From contig NZ_JACHLI010000007.1 of the NCBI RefSeq assembly GCF_014204515.1, forward strand, positions 124,001 to 188,000: a stretch of DNA of 64,000 nucleotides, in the 5' to 3' direction. Origin of the DNA: Pseudomonas nitroreducens. GTDB lineage: Bacteria; Pseudomonadota; Gammaproteobacteria; Pseudomonadales; Pseudomonadaceae. A model generated the notes under the pieces. It worked only from the letters and a program-made list of their open reading frames with translations. It had not been told where the DNA came from and searched no databases. The position numbers and the translations under genes were made by a program. Every line of letters starts with the position of its first letter. Within the stretch, counting starts at the first letter, position 1. Shown here piece after piece: positions 25,701 through 34,001 of the stretch.

Positions 25701-26566
25701 TGGAGCAGCCCGACCCGCTGGCGAACATCGATCCGCGCAGCCTGCCGCCGATGGACGTCAGCATCCGCCAGGTCCTCAAGGCCGGCCAGCCGGTGGGCGC
25801 CTGGAGCTTCAACCTGCGCCCGACCACCACCGGCGCCGGCTTCAACGACGTCAACCTGGACCTGCGCGGCCTCTCGGTGAAGGGCAACCTGCGCTGGGAC
25901 GGCACGGGAGCGAGCGCGCGCAGCACCTTCCAGGGCCAGCTCGAAGGCAAGAACCTGGCCGACGTGCTCAAGGCCTGGGACTTTGCCCCCAGCGTGACCA
26001 GCGAGCGCTTCCGCGTGGACATCAACGGCAACTGGCCGGGCTCGCCGGCAGCGCTGAACCTGCGGCGCTTCGGCGGCACCCTCGACGCCAGCCTGCGCAA
26101 GGGCCAGTTCGTCGAAGTGGAAGGCGGCGCCAACGCCCTGCGGGTGTTCGGCCTGCTCAACTTCAACGCCATCAACCGCCGCCTGCGCCTGGACTTCTCC
26201 GACCTGCTGGGCAAGGGCCTGAGCTACGACCGGGTGAAGGGCGTGCTCACCGCCACCGACGGCGTCTACTTCACCCGCGAGCCGCTGCGCTTGGACGGGC
26301 CGTCGAGCAACCTGGAGCTCAACGGCACCCTGGACATGGCCCACGACCAGATCGACGCCAAGCTGCTGGTGACCCTGCCGGTGACCAACAACCTGCCGCT
26401 GGCGGCGCTGATCGTCGGCGCACCGGCCATCGGTGGCGCGCTGTTCGTGGTCGACAAGCTGCTGGGCGACAAGGTCGCGCGCTTCGCCAGCGTGCAGTAC
26501 AGCGTCAAGGGCCCCTGGCAGAGTCCGACCATCGCCTTCGAGAAACCCTTCGAAAAACCCCGTTGA
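22748..26566 (+). CDS. yhdP: YhdP-family AsmA-like envelope protein
   Basis: 1272 residues. A single N-terminal membrane helix (about residues 12-32, LVLGLLALGLVLLALYVSLG) is followed by a very long periplasmic beta-rich region typical of YhdP (DUF3971 plus AsmA-like C-terminal part). YhdP, TamB and YdbH are bridge-like proteins that carry phospholipids from inner to outer membrane. The C-terminal segment contains a hydrophobic stretch (NNLPLAALIVGAPAIGGALFV), usual for the family. The gene follows rng and precedes the nitrilase gene by 54 bp. Confidence 0.92.
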   Translation: MEKAGRLLATTLRLVLGLLALGLVLLALYVSLGRQLVPLVAEYRDDLAQQASQQLGLPVGIGALEGHWRGFSPIIVVRDIQLGEGNDSLRLERVRLTPDILGSLMARQPRVDSLELEGLHLTLREDEAGQWHADGLPNRNTATDPRKLIDLLLTPRRLSLMDSQLTVLPQQANPLSLNYVGMTLRSGSRQRLEARFSLPGGEPVAARLETRLNRDDWTKSSAQVYLSLPQADWAQWLPERLTGAWRLAQAKAGGELWATVEQGVPVAAVARLNAPKIDAALGERKPVSLSDLGVSLFFQRQGDDFDLRVADLAANLGDTRWGEVELELTRRMKDEEHWQLRADRLDLTPLAPMITALAPLPDKAVEWLDGLKPHGVLHNVNFDYWPQREGAERVAYATNLEKVGVSAFHDVPAVANVDGTFSGNLGGGTLDANAQDFMLHLATLFPEPWRYRSAHARLFFQLNDEAFTLGSHLMKVEGEEGTLAGDMLIRLMRDPELEDYMDLRVGMSNGDARYTGKYLPTVIPQMSKDLAAWLKGSIKSGRIEQGYFLWQGSLQKHSAPEAHAMTLYFKVHDGVLDYQPGWPGLSKAEGEVRVEDTGVSINASSGQILNSQVRDVLVEIPHSAPGEPSHLHVNGDIDSNLVDGLKILQDSPIGASHTFEGWEGEGDLSGHLNLDIPLAKGEVSKARVIVDFDTDKARLKIAKPELNLEQVKGKFRYDTDSGLSGQNVAAQVLGSRITGSIRAEGRNGVPRTRVLVGGQVAVKSLLEWAKVQKQLPVDGKVPFQLNLLLDGKDSQLQVASNLQGVTIDLPAPLGKAAQETRESEWRMTLEGAERRYWATYGDRASLAYAAPAEQPLVGRGVLRLGGDPAVLPNWSGVQVRGKVDEVDADAWMAVAKKYSNSGVEGAAGLLRGADVQIGRFKGFGQTLENLTLDLLRVDSSWQLGLVSSLVSGKITLPDNKSRPIQIALDRIDLPKGEAIDSAKAVEQPDPLANIDPRSLPPMDVSIRQVLKAGQPVGAWSFNLRPTTTGAGFNDVNLDLRGLSVKGNLRWDGTGASARSTFQGQLEGKNLADVLKAWDFAPSVTSERFRVDINGNWPGSPAALNLRRFGGTLDASLRKGQFVEVEGGANALRVFGLLNFNAINRRLRLDFSDLLGKGLSYDRVKGVLTATDGVYFTREPLRLDGPSSNLELNGTLDMAHDQIDAKLLVTLPVTNNLPLAALIVGAPAIGGALFVVDKLLGDKVARFASVQYSVKGPWQSPTIAFEKPFEKPR

Positions 26567-26620
26567 GCAGACTGTGCGGCCATCGGTTAGCATGAAACCC
26601 AGGCACTACCGGAGCTTGCC

Positions 26621-27469
26621 ATGTCCCTTGCCGTCATCCAGATGGTCAGCCAGGACGATGTCCTGGCCAATCTCGCCGCCGCCCGTCGCCTGCTCGAACA
26701 GGCCGCCGAGAGCGGTGCGCGCCTCGCCGTGCTGCCGGAAAACTTCGCCGCCATGGGCCGCCGCGATCTCGCCGAGCTCGGCCGCGCCGAAGCCCAGGGT
26801 ATCGGGCCGATCCTGCCCTGGTTGAAAAGCACCGCCCGCGACCTCAGGTTGTGGATAGTCGCCGGCACTCTGCCGCTGCCGCCCGAAGGCCAGCCCGACG
26901 CCAAGGCCAACGCCTGCTCGCTGCTGGTGGACGAACGCGGCGAAGTGGCGGCGCGCTACGACAAGCTGCATCTGTTCGACGTGGACGTCGCCGACGCCCG
27001 TGGCCGCTACCGCGAGTCGGATGACTACGCCTTCGGCCAGCGCGTGGTGGTGGCGGATACGCCGGTGGGGCGCCTGGGTCTGACGGTCTGCTACGACCTG
27101 CGCTTCCCCGAGCTCTACACCGCGCTGCGCGAAGCCGGCGCGGAACTGATCAGCGCCCCGTCGGCCTTCACCGCGGTGACCGGCGCGGCGCACTGGGAAA
27201 TCCTCGTCCGTGCCCGTGCCATCGAGACCCAGTGCTACCTGCTGGCGGCCGGACAGGGCGGAACCCACCCCAAGGGACGGGAAACCTGGGGCCAGTCGGC
27301 CATCGTCGACCCCTGGGGACGAGTCCTCGCCGAACAGGCCAAGGGCGAGGCCGTACTGCTGGCCGAGCGCGACAGCGAGGAACAGGCGGCGGTCCGGCAG
27401 CGCATGCCGATTGCCCGGCACAGAAGATTTTTCCCGCCGGTCGAACCACGACCGGCGCGTACGGAGTGA
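26621..27469 (+). CDS. Nitrilase-superfamily carbon-nitrogen hydrolase (Nit1/deaminated-glutathione amidase-like)
   Basis: 282 residues. The Glu-Lys-Cys triad is Glu40 (LPENFAAMG), Lys115 (YDKLHLFDV) and Cys157 (LTVCYDLRFPEL). The DKLHLFDVDV and CYDLRFPELY blocks are those of the Nit branch whose members (YafV/Nit1-type) remove the amide of deaminated glutathione. That substrate is inference from subfamily resemblance. It lies 2 nt before tldD and is probably co-transcribed with it. Confidence 0.88.
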   Translation: MSLAVIQMVSQDDVLANLAAARRLLEQAAESGARLAVLPENFAAMGRRDLAELGRAEAQGIGPILPWLKSTARDLRLWIVAGTLPLPPEGQPDAKANACSLLVDERGEVAARYDKLHLFDVDVADARGRYRESDDYAFGQRVVVADTPVGRLGLTVCYDLRFPELYTALREAGAELISAPSAFTAVTGAAHWEILVRARAIETQCYLLAAGQGGTHPKGRETWGQSAIVDPWGRVLAEQAKGEAVLLAERDSEEQAAVRQRMPIARHRRFFPPVEPRPARTE

Positions 27470-27471
27470 AT

Positions 27472-28914
27472 ATGAGCGAACTGTTGTCATCCGTCAGCCA
27501 GCACCTGCTGGCCCCCGGTGGTCTGGATATCGACCAGCTGTCGCCGATCCTGCACGAGCTGAGCGGTCCAGGCATCGATGCGGCCGACCTGTACTTCCAG
27601 AGCCAGGTCTCCGAGTCCTGGATGCTCGAGGACGGCATCGTCAAGGAAGGCAGCTTCCACATGGACCAGGGCGTCGGCGTGCGCGCGCAGTCCGGCGAGA
27701 AGACCGGCTTCGCCTACAGCAACGCGATCAACCATGAAGCGCTGATCCAGGCTGCCCGCGCCGCCCGTTCGATCTCCCGCGCCGGGCAGAACGGCAAGGT
27801 CCAGGCATTCCAGGCCGTGGTGCCGACGCGCCTGTACGCCGGCGAAAACCCGCTGGACGTGATGAGCCGTGCCGAGAAGGTCGAACTGCTGCAGAAGATC
27901 GACGCCGCCACCCGCGCCCTCGATCCGCGCATCCAGCAGGTCACCGTGAGCCTTGCCGGCGTCTGGGACCAGGTGCTGATCGCCGCAGCCGACGGTTCGC
28001 TGGCCGCGGATATCCGCCCGCTGGTGCGCTTCAACGTCAGCGTCATCGTCGAGCAGAACGGCCGCCGCGAGCGTGGAGGTCATGGCGGCGGTGGACGTAC
28101 CGATTACAAGTACTTCCTCCAGGAAGACCGCGCCATGAGCTATGCCCGCGAGGCGCTGCGCCAGGCCCTGGTCAACCTCGAAGCGGTGCCTGCGCCGGCC
28201 GGCAGCCTGCCGGTGGTGATGGGCGCCGGCTGGTCCGGCGTGCTGCTGCACGAAGCCGTGGGCCACGGCCTGGAAGGCGACTTCAACCGCAAGGGCAGCT
28301 CGAACTACAGCGGGCGCATCGGCGAGAAGGTCGCTTCCAGCCTGTGCACCATCGTCGACGACGGCACCATCGCCGGCCGTCGCGGTTCGCTGTCGGTGGA
28401 CGACGAAGGCACGCCGACCAATTGCAACGTGCTGATCGAGAACGGCATCCTCAAGGGCTACATGCAGGACAAGCTCAACGCCCGCCTGATGGGCGTGGCG
28501 CGCACCGGCAACGGCCGCCGTGAGTCCTACGCGCACCTGCCGATGCCGCGCATGACCAACACCTACATGCTGGCCGGGCAGAGCGATCCGCAGGAAATCA
28601 TCGCCAGCGTCGAGCGCGGCATCTACTGCGCGAACCTCGGCGGCGGGCAGGTGGACATCACCAGCGGCAAGTTCGTCTTCGCCACCAGTGAGGCCTACCT
28701 GATCGAGAACGGCAAGATCACCCGCCCGGTGAAGGGCGCGACCCTGATCGGCAACGGTCCGGAAGTGATGAGCCGGGTGTCCATGGTCGGCAACGACCTG
28801 GCGCTGGACAGCGGCGTGGGCACCTGCGGCAAGGACGGCCAGTCCGTGCCGGTCGGTGTCGGTCAGCCGACCCTGAAGATCGACGCCATCACCGTCGGCG
28901 GCACGGGCGCCTGA
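27472..28914 (+). CDS. tldD: Metalloprotease TldD
   Basis: 480 residues. The zinc motif HEAVGH (from His260, within GVLLHEAVGHGLEGDF) is intact. TldD forms a heterodimer with TldE/PmbA that cleaves unfolded peptides and matures some ribosomally made peptides such as microcin B17. The partner gene pmbA lies 681 bp downstream, with darP in opposite orientation between them. The start at 27472 follows CGGAGTGAAT; the open frame extends upstream but overlaps the nitrilase gene. Confidence 0.96.
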   Translation: MSELLSSVSQHLLAPGGLDIDQLSPILHELSGPGIDAADLYFQSQVSESWMLEDGIVKEGSFHMDQGVGVRAQSGEKTGFAYSNAINHEALIQAARAARSISRAGQNGKVQAFQAVVPTRLYAGENPLDVMSRAEKVELLQKIDAATRALDPRIQQVTVSLAGVWDQVLIAAADGSLAADIRPLVRFNVSVIVEQNGRRERGGHGGGGRTDYKYFLQEDRAMSYAREALRQALVNLEAVPAPAGSLPVVMGAGWSGVLLHEAVGHGLEGDFNRKGSSNYSGRIGEKVASSLCTIVDDGTIAGRRGSLSVDDEGTPTNCNVLIENGILKGYMQDKLNARLMGVARTGNGRRESYAHLPMPRMTNTYMLAGQSDPQEIIASVERGIYCANLGGGQVDITSGKFVFATSEAYLIENGKITRPVKGATLIGNGPEVMSRVSMVGNDLALDSGVGTCGKDGQSVPVGVGQPTLKIDAITVGGTGA

Positions 28915-28954
28915 GGCAGTTGCCGGTGAGGCTGGAGGGGATGTGCGCGGCCGC

Positions 28955-29479
28955 TCAACGCAGGCCGCGTTTGATCTCGTCCAGTTCGCGGATGTATTTG
29001 AAGATCTTCCGCGCCGCGGCCGGAGGCTTGTTGTGAGCGGCCTCGTGCTGGGCGTGGCGGATCAGTTGGAGCAGGTGCTGGCGATCGCTTTCGGGGTATT
29101 CACCGAAGAAGGCCGACAGCGCCGCGTCACCGCCGGTCACCAGGTGGTCGCGCCAGCGCTCCAGGGCGTGGAAGCGTTCGTTGTATTGACGGGTCGAGGT
29201 GTCGACCTGTTCCAGCAGGGCGAGGATGGCCTCGACGTCCTGGTCGCGCATCAGCTTGCCGATGAACTGCCGGTGGCGTTTCTTGGCGGCGTTGGCCTTG
29301 TGCTTGGGAGCTTCTTCCAGTGCGCGGCGCAGCGGATCGGTCAGCGGCATGCGGTCGAGCATGTCGGCCTTGAGCGTCGTCAGGCGCTCGCCGAGTTCCT
29401 GCAGCGCGTGCATTTCGCGTTTTACTTGCGACTTGCTCTTCTCATCGAAGGACGAGTCGTCATCGTGAATTTCAGCCAT
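28955..29479 (-). CDS. darP: Ribosome-associated protein DarP (YjgA)
   Basis: 174 residues, highly charged and mostly helical, DUF615/YjgA family: SKSQVKREMHALQELGERL, PLRRALEEAPKHKANAAKKRHRQFIGKLMR, and a C-terminal IFKYIREL. DarP aids late 50S subunit assembly. The start at 29479 (MAEIHDDDSS) is chosen because the open frame upstream, to 29596, covers the pmbA leader. It is convergent with tldD and divergent from pmbA. Confidence 0.93.
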   Translation of the reverse strand: MAEIHDDDSSFDEKSKSQVKREMHALQELGERLTTLKADMLDRMPLTDPLRRALEEAPKHKANAAKKRHRQFIGKLMRDQDVEAILALLEQVDTSTRQYNERFHALERWRDHLVTGGDAALSAFFGEYPESDRQHLLQLIRHAQHEAAHNKPPAAARKIFKYIRELDEIKRGLR

Positions 29480-29595
29480 GGCGGGGGTCTCGTTGAAAAC
29501 GCCGCCATGATAACGAGTCAGGGGCCGCTTGTCCGGCCCGCGCCGGTCGCCGCCGCCTGATGGCGGGGCCGGACCATGAACAGGAGAGGCATGCA

Positions 29596-30945
29596 ATGAG
29601 CGAACACAACCCGGCAGTGAGCCCGGAGGTCCTTCCCGAACTGCGCGAGCAGGTCGAGCGGATCATCGCCGAGGCTTCCCGGCAGGGCGCCAGCGCCTGC
29701 GAGGTGGCGGTATCGGTGGAGCAGGGGCTGTCGACCTCGGTGCGCCAGGGGGAAGTCGAGACCGTCGAGTTCAACCGCGACCAGGGCTTCGGCATCACCC
29801 TGTACGTTGGCCAGCGCAAGGGCTCGGCGAGCACTTCGGCCACTGGGGAAGACGCCATCCGCGAAACCGTGGCGGCGGCGCTGGCCATCGCCAAGCACGC
29901 CTCCGAGGACGATTGCGCCGGCCTGGCCGATCCGGCCCTGATGGCCCGCGACCTGCCGGACCTGGACCTTTACCACGGCTGGTCGATCACCCCCGACCAG
30001 GCCATTGAGCGCGCCCTGGCCTGCGAAGCGGCCGCGTTCGCCACCGACAAGCGTGTCACCAAGGCCGACGGCACCACGCTGAATACCCACCAGGGCTGCC
30101 GCGTCTACGGCAACAGCCATGGCTTCGCCGGTGGCTACGCCAGCACCCGCCACAGCCTGAGCTGCGTGATGATCGCCGAGCTCGAAGGGCAGATGCAGCG
30201 CGACTACTGGTACGACGTGAACCGCCGCGGCGAGTTGCTGGCGACGCCCGAATCCATCGGCCGCCGCGCCGCCGAGCGCGCCGCCAGCCGTCTGGGAGCC
30301 CGTCCGGTACCGACCGCCGAAGTCCCGGTGCTGTTCGCCCCGGAAGTCGCAGTCGGCCTGTTCGGCCACTTCCTCGGTGCCATCTCCGGTGGCAGCCTGT
30401 ATCGCAAGTCTTCGTTCCTCGAAGGCGCGCTGGGCCAACGCCTGTTCCCGGAGTGGCTGACCCTGGACGAGCGCCCGCTGCTGCGCGGTGCGCTGGGCAG
30501 CGCGTCGTTCGACAACGATGGGCTGGCGACCTACGCCAAGCCCTTCGTCGAGGGCGGCGAACTGGTCTCCTACGTGCTCGGCACCTACTCCGGGCGCAAG
30601 CTGGGCATGCCCAGCACGGCCAACTCCGGCGGCGTGCACAACCTGTTCGTCAGCCATGGCGACGAGGACCAGGCCGCCCTGATCCGCCGCATGGGTCGTG
30701 GCCTGCTGGTCACCGAGCTGATGGGGCAGGGCGTCAACCTGGTCACCGGCGACTACTCCCGTGGCGCCGGCGGTTACTGGGTAGAGAACGGTGAAATCCA
30801 GTTCCCAGTGCAGGAAGTCACCATCGCCGCCAACCTGCGCGACCTGTTCCGCAACATCGTCGCCATCGGCAACGACGTGGAGTACCGCGGCAACCTGCAC
30901 ACCGGCTCCGTGCTCATCGAAAAGATGATGGTCGCCGGCAACTGA
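29596..30945 (+). CDS. pmbA: Metalloprotease subunit PmbA (TldE)
   Basis: 449 residues, TldD/PmbA family without the HExxxH zinc motif, as expected for the TldE subunit. Conserved parts include VSVEQGLSTSVRQGEVE near the N-terminus, LFGHFLGAISGGSLYRKSSF near 255, and GDYSRGAGGYWVENGEI near the C-terminus. It pairs with TldD. The start at 29596 follows AGGAGAGGC; an in-frame ATG at 29560 would add 12 unconserved residues. Confidence 0.95.
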   Translation: MSEHNPAVSPEVLPELREQVERIIAEASRQGASACEVAVSVEQGLSTSVRQGEVETVEFNRDQGFGITLYVGQRKGSASTSATGEDAIRETVAAALAIAKHASEDDCAGLADPALMARDLPDLDLYHGWSITPDQAIERALACEAAAFATDKRVTKADGTTLNTHQGCRVYGNSHGFAGGYASTRHSLSCVMIAELEGQMQRDYWYDVNRRGELLATPESIGRRAAERAASRLGARPVPTAEVPVLFAPEVAVGLFGHFLGAISGGSLYRKSSFLEGALGQRLFPEWLTLDERPLLRGALGSASFDNDGLATYAKPFVEGGELVSYVLGTYSGRKLGMPSTANSGGVHNLFVSHGDEDQAALIRRMGRGLLVTELMGQGVNLVTGDYSRGAGGYWVENGEIQFPVQEVTIAANLRDLFRNIVAIGNDVEYRGNLHTGSVLIEKMMVAGN

Positions 30946-31007
30946 TCCACCCGTCGCGGCCCCGCTGGCCGCGGCGTCCAGCTTTTCTCCGAACTCTTCT
31001 CCAGAGC

Positions 31008-31046
31008 AGCCGCGCGGACCTTTGCGTTCACGCGGCTTGTTTTTTT
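31008..31046 (+). terminator. Terminator between pmbA and fagA
   Basis: AGCCGCG (31008-31014) pairs with CGCGGCT (31031-31037), followed by TG and seven T residues (31040-31046). The loop is 16 nt. It ends the pmbA transcript just before the fagA regulatory region. A second stem without a U-tract occurs at 30955-30973. Confidence 0.7.
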
Positions 31047-31059
31047 GTCTCTCGGAAAC

Positions 31060-31078
31060 AATAATCAATCTCATTATC
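31060..31078 (+). promoter_or_regulatory. Fur box upstream of fagA-fumC-orfX-sodA
   Basis: The 19-bp sequence AATAATCAATCTCATTATC matches 14 of 19 positions of the Fur consensus GATAATGATAATCATTATC. It lies 15 bp before the fagA ATG. The P. aeruginosa fagA operon is known to be repressed by Fur with iron, which this site would explain. Confidence 0.75.
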
Positions 31079-31093
31079 GATTGAGAGATTGCC

Positions 31094-31477
31094 ATGTTCG
31101 CCGACGTCGACAGCTCGATCACCGACCGCTGGTACCGCCTGGGTACCCGCATCCGCTGTGCCCTGGAGCCGGACGAGCCGCGCCTGGTCGAGCAATTCCT
31201 CGGTGAGGCGCGTTACCTGGCGGCCTGGGAACCGGTGCCGGCCTGGCGCCTGTTCGAGAAGTGCTTCGCGCTGCTGCTCGACAGCAGCCGCGACATCGCG
31301 CTGCCCTGGCATTGGCGCGTGCTCTGCCTGGACCACGCCTATCTCCCCCTGCGTGAACTGCAACGCCTGGCGACTTCGACCGCCCAGCGCCAACGCCTGA
31401 GCCTGCTGGCCCGGCGCATGGCGCAGCAAGAGATGGCGCCCTCCCTGAGACTGCAAGAAGGAATCGAGAATGACTGA
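31094..31477 (+). CDS. fagA: FagA, Fur-associated protein
   Basis: 127 residues; matches P. aeruginosa FagA in position and in composition (Trp/Leu/Arg rich, ADVDSSITDRWYRLGTRIRC at the N-terminus). No signal peptide, membrane segment or catalytic motif is visible, and the function is not known. It opens the iron-starvation operon that replaces iron-dependent fumarase and superoxide dismutase by iron-free forms. Its last 8 bases overlap fumC. Confidence 0.85.
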   Translation: MFADVDSSITDRWYRLGTRIRCALEPDEPRLVEQFLGEARYLAAWEPVPAWRLFEKCFALLLDSSRDIALPWHWRVLCLDHAYLPLRELQRLATSTAQRQRLSLLARRMAQQEMAPSLRLQEGIEND

Positions 31478-32846
31478 CAGCCGTATCGAACGCGACAGCA
31501 TGGGTGAACTGCAGGTGCCGGCTTCGGCGCTGTATGGCGCCCAGACGCAGCGGGCGGTGAACAACTTCCCGGTGAGCGGCCAGCGTATGCCGCGTCCGTT
31601 CATCCGCGCCCTGCTGCTGGCCAAGGCGGCTGCGGCGCGTGCCAATGTCAGCCTGGAACAGCTGGACGCGGAAACCGGCGCCGCCATCGTCGCCGCCTGC
31701 GAGGAACTGCTGGCCGGCGACCTGCAGCAGCACTTCCCGGTGGACGTGTTCCAGACCGGCTCGGGCACCAGCTCGAACATGAACGCCAACGAAGTGGTCG
31801 CCACCCTCGCCAGCCGCCGCCTGGGCAAACCGGTCAACGCCAACGACCAGGTCAACTGCGGGCAGAGCAGCAACGACATCATTCCCTCGACCATCCACAT
31901 CAGCGCGGCGCTGGAGATCCACCAGCACCTGCTGCCGGCGCTGGATCACCTGCACGCGACGTTGGAGAAAAAGGCCAAGGCGGTGCACCAGCACGTGAAG
32001 ACCGGCCGTACCCACCTGATGGACGCCATGCCGGTGCGCCTGAGCCAGGTCCTCGGCGGCTGGGCCCAGCAGGTACGCCAGGCGTCCCAGGGCATCGAAG
32101 GGCAGTTGCCGGCCCTGCAACAGCTGGCCCAGGGCGGCACGGCCGTGGGCACCGGGGTGAATGCCCATCCGCAGTTCTCCGCGCGCTTCTGCGAGGAACT
32201 CAACGGCCTGACTGGCCTGGCGTTCCGCCCCGGTGACGACTTCTTCGCGCTGATCGGCGCCCAGGACATCGCCGTGGCTGCTTCCGGCCAGCTCAAGGCG
32301 CTGGCCGTGGCGCTGATGAAGATCGCCAACGACCTGCGCTGGATGAATTCCGGCCCGCTCGCCGGCCTCGCCGAGATCGAGCTGGAGGCGCTGCAGCCGG
32401 GTTCTTCGATCATGCCGGGCAAAGTCAACCCGGTGATTCCGGAAGCCACCGCCATGGTCGCCGCCCAGGTGATGGGCAACGACACCACCATCGCCGTCGC
32501 CGGGCAGTCCGGCAACTTCGAACTGAACGTGATGCTGCCGGTGATCGCCGACAACCTGCTGCACAGCATCCACCTGCTGGCCAACGTCAGCCGCCTGCTG
32601 GCGGACAAGGCCATCGCCAGCTTCAAGGTCAACGAGGCGAGCCTGCGCGAAGCGCTGTCGCGCAACCCGATCCTGGTCACCGCGCTGAACCCGATCATCG
32701 GTTACCAGAAGGCTGCGGAGATCGCCAAGCAGGCCTATCGCGAAGGGCGCCCGATCATCGAGGTCGCGCTGGAAAACACTGATCTGGACCGAGCCCGCCT
32801 CGAGCAGTTGCTCGATCCCGAGAAGCTCACCGCCGGCGGACTCTGA
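31470..32846 (+). CDS. fumC: Class II fumarate hydratase (iron-independent)
   Basis: 458 residues. Fumarase/aspartase signature GSSIMPGKVNPVIPE near residue 310, with TGSGTSSNMNANEV and CGQSSNDIIPS near the N-terminal third. It converts fumarate to malate without an iron-sulfur cluster. Its place behind a Fur box fits use under iron limitation or oxidative stress. The ATG at 31470 overlaps the end of fagA. Confidence 0.96.
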   Translation: MTDSRIERDSMGELQVPASALYGAQTQRAVNNFPVSGQRMPRPFIRALLLAKAAAARANVSLEQLDAETGAAIVAACEELLAGDLQQHFPVDVFQTGSGTSSNMNANEVVATLASRRLGKPVNANDQVNCGQSSNDIIPSTIHISAALEIHQHLLPALDHLHATLEKKAKAVHQHVKTGRTHLMDAMPVRLSQVLGGWAQQVRQASQGIEGQLPALQQLAQGGTAVGTGVNAHPQFSARFCEELNGLTGLAFRPGDDFFALIGAQDIAVAASGQLKALAVALMKIANDLRWMNSGPLAGLAEIELEALQPGSSIMPGKVNPVIPEATAMVAAQVMGNDTTIAVAGQSGNFELNVMLPVIADNLLHSIHLLANVSRLLADKAIASFKVNEASLREALSRNPILVTALNPIIGYQKAAEIAKQAYREGRPIIEVALENTDLDRARLEQLLDPEKLTAGGL

Positions 32847-32875
32847 GTCCGCCCCACCCGCTGGAGGAACCTGCC

Positions 32876-33325
32876 ATGCGTCATTGGCAACGCACCATCG
32901 AACTGGGCAACCGCTGCTTCATTCGTCAGGAACTGATCGATGCCCGTGAGCACTACCTCCACGCCCTGGCGCTGGCGCAGGTGCTGCTGGACCGCTGGCA
33001 CGACGCCGAGGAAGCGGTGATGGCCTTCGTCATCTCCCACCACAACCTCGGCGACCTGCATCTGCAGCTGGGCCAGCCGGAAGAGACCGCCGAGTACCTC
33101 TGCGCCTGCCACGAGCGCCTGCTGTACCTGGGCGAAGACCTGCGCAAGCGCTCCGAACTGCGTGCGGCGGCGGTGCAGCACAGCCGCCGGACCTACGTCG
33201 AGCTGCTGAATTTCATCGGCGAGCACGGCACTTACCCGCGTACCCAGCGCCTGCTGCGTCGTCAGGGCGCAGTAGAACTGCGTCCGGGTCTGTTCACCGC
33301 CGTGCATTCCATGCGTTACCACTGA
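32876..33325 (+). CDS. OrfX, tetratricopeptide-like helical protein of the fumC-sodA operon
   Basis: 149 residues, conserved between fumC and sodA in P. aeruginosa. The sequence is helical and TPR-like: ARELIDAREHYLHALALAQ-type helices, then VISHHNLGDLHLQLGQPEETAEYL, which fits one TPR unit, and a Cys-x-Cys-containing LCACHERLL. Function unknown. The gene follows fumC by 29 bp and precedes sodA by 33 bp, each with its own ribosome-binding site (GGAGG before this one). Confidence 0.82.
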   Translation: MRHWQRTIELGNRCFIRQELIDAREHYLHALALAQVLLDRWHDAEEAVMAFVISHHNLGDLHLQLGQPEETAEYLCACHERLLYLGEDLRKRSELRAAAVQHSRRTYVELLNFIGEHGTYPRTQRLLRRQGAVELRPGLFTAVHSMRYH

Positions 33326-33358
33326 TTCCGTGCACTTCCACTGACAGAAGGTTCGAAG

Positions 33359-33985
33359 ATGCCTCACGTCCTGCCTGCCTTGCCCTACGCCTACGACGCC
33401 CTGGAACCGCACATCGATGCGCAGACCATGGAAATCCACCACAGCAAGCACCACCAGACCTACATCAACAACCTCAATGCCGCGCTCGAAGGCACCGAGT
33501 TCGCCGAAGTGCCGGTGGAGCAGTTGCTGCGCAAGCTCGACAGCCTCCCCGAAGCCCTGCGTGGGCCGGTGATCAACAACGGCGGCGGCCATGCCAACCA
33601 CTCGCTGTTCTGGACCGTGATGGCGCCCGATGGCGGCGGCCAGCCGCAGGAAGAACTGCGCCAGGCCATCGATGCCGAACTGGGCGGTTACGACGCCTTC
33701 TGCCAGGCCTTCACCAAGGCTGCGCTGACTCGCTTCGGCAGCGGCTGGGCGTGGCTGAGCGTCAACCCGCAGGGCAAGTTGCTGGTGGAAAGCAGCGGCA
33801 ACCAGGACAGCCCGCTGATGCTGGGCAACGTTCCGATCCTCGGCCTGGACGTCTGGGAGCACGCCTATTACCTGCGCTACCAGAACCGCCGGCCGGAATA
33901 CATCGCCGCCTTCTACAACGTGGTCGCCTGGCCGGAGGTGCTGCGGCGCTATCGACTGGCGCAGCAGGTACGGGGACAAGGATGA
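33359..33985 (+). CDS. sodA: Superoxide dismutase, manganese type
   Basis: 208 residues. Fe/Mn-SOD blocks: metal His in MEIHHSKHHQTY (about 24-35), NNGGGHANHSLFW (second His) and GLDVWEHAYYL (Asp and third His). FGSGWAWLSV is also conserved. Fe- and Mn-forms are hard to separate by eye, but synteny with P. aeruginosa sodM/sodA and the Fur-controlled operon indicate the Mn enzyme. It removes superoxide in the cytoplasm when iron is scarce. Confidence 0.94.
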   Translation: MPHVLPALPYAYDALEPHIDAQTMEIHHSKHHQTYINNLNAALEGTEFAEVPVEQLLRKLDSLPEALRGPVINNGGGHANHSLFWTVMAPDGGGQPQEELRQAIDAELGGYDAFCQAFTKAALTRFGSGWAWLSVNPQGKLLVESSGNQDSPLMLGNVPILGLDVWEHAYYLRYQNRRPEYIAAFYNVVAWPEVLRRYRLAQQVRGQG

Positions 33986-34001
33986 AACCCAGGGTCGTCC
34001 C

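Noticed and set aside
22442..26593. A 1383-codon minus-strand open frame opposite yhdP
   Set aside because: Same GC-driven artefact; no ribosome-binding site or domain, and yhdP is certain on the other strand.
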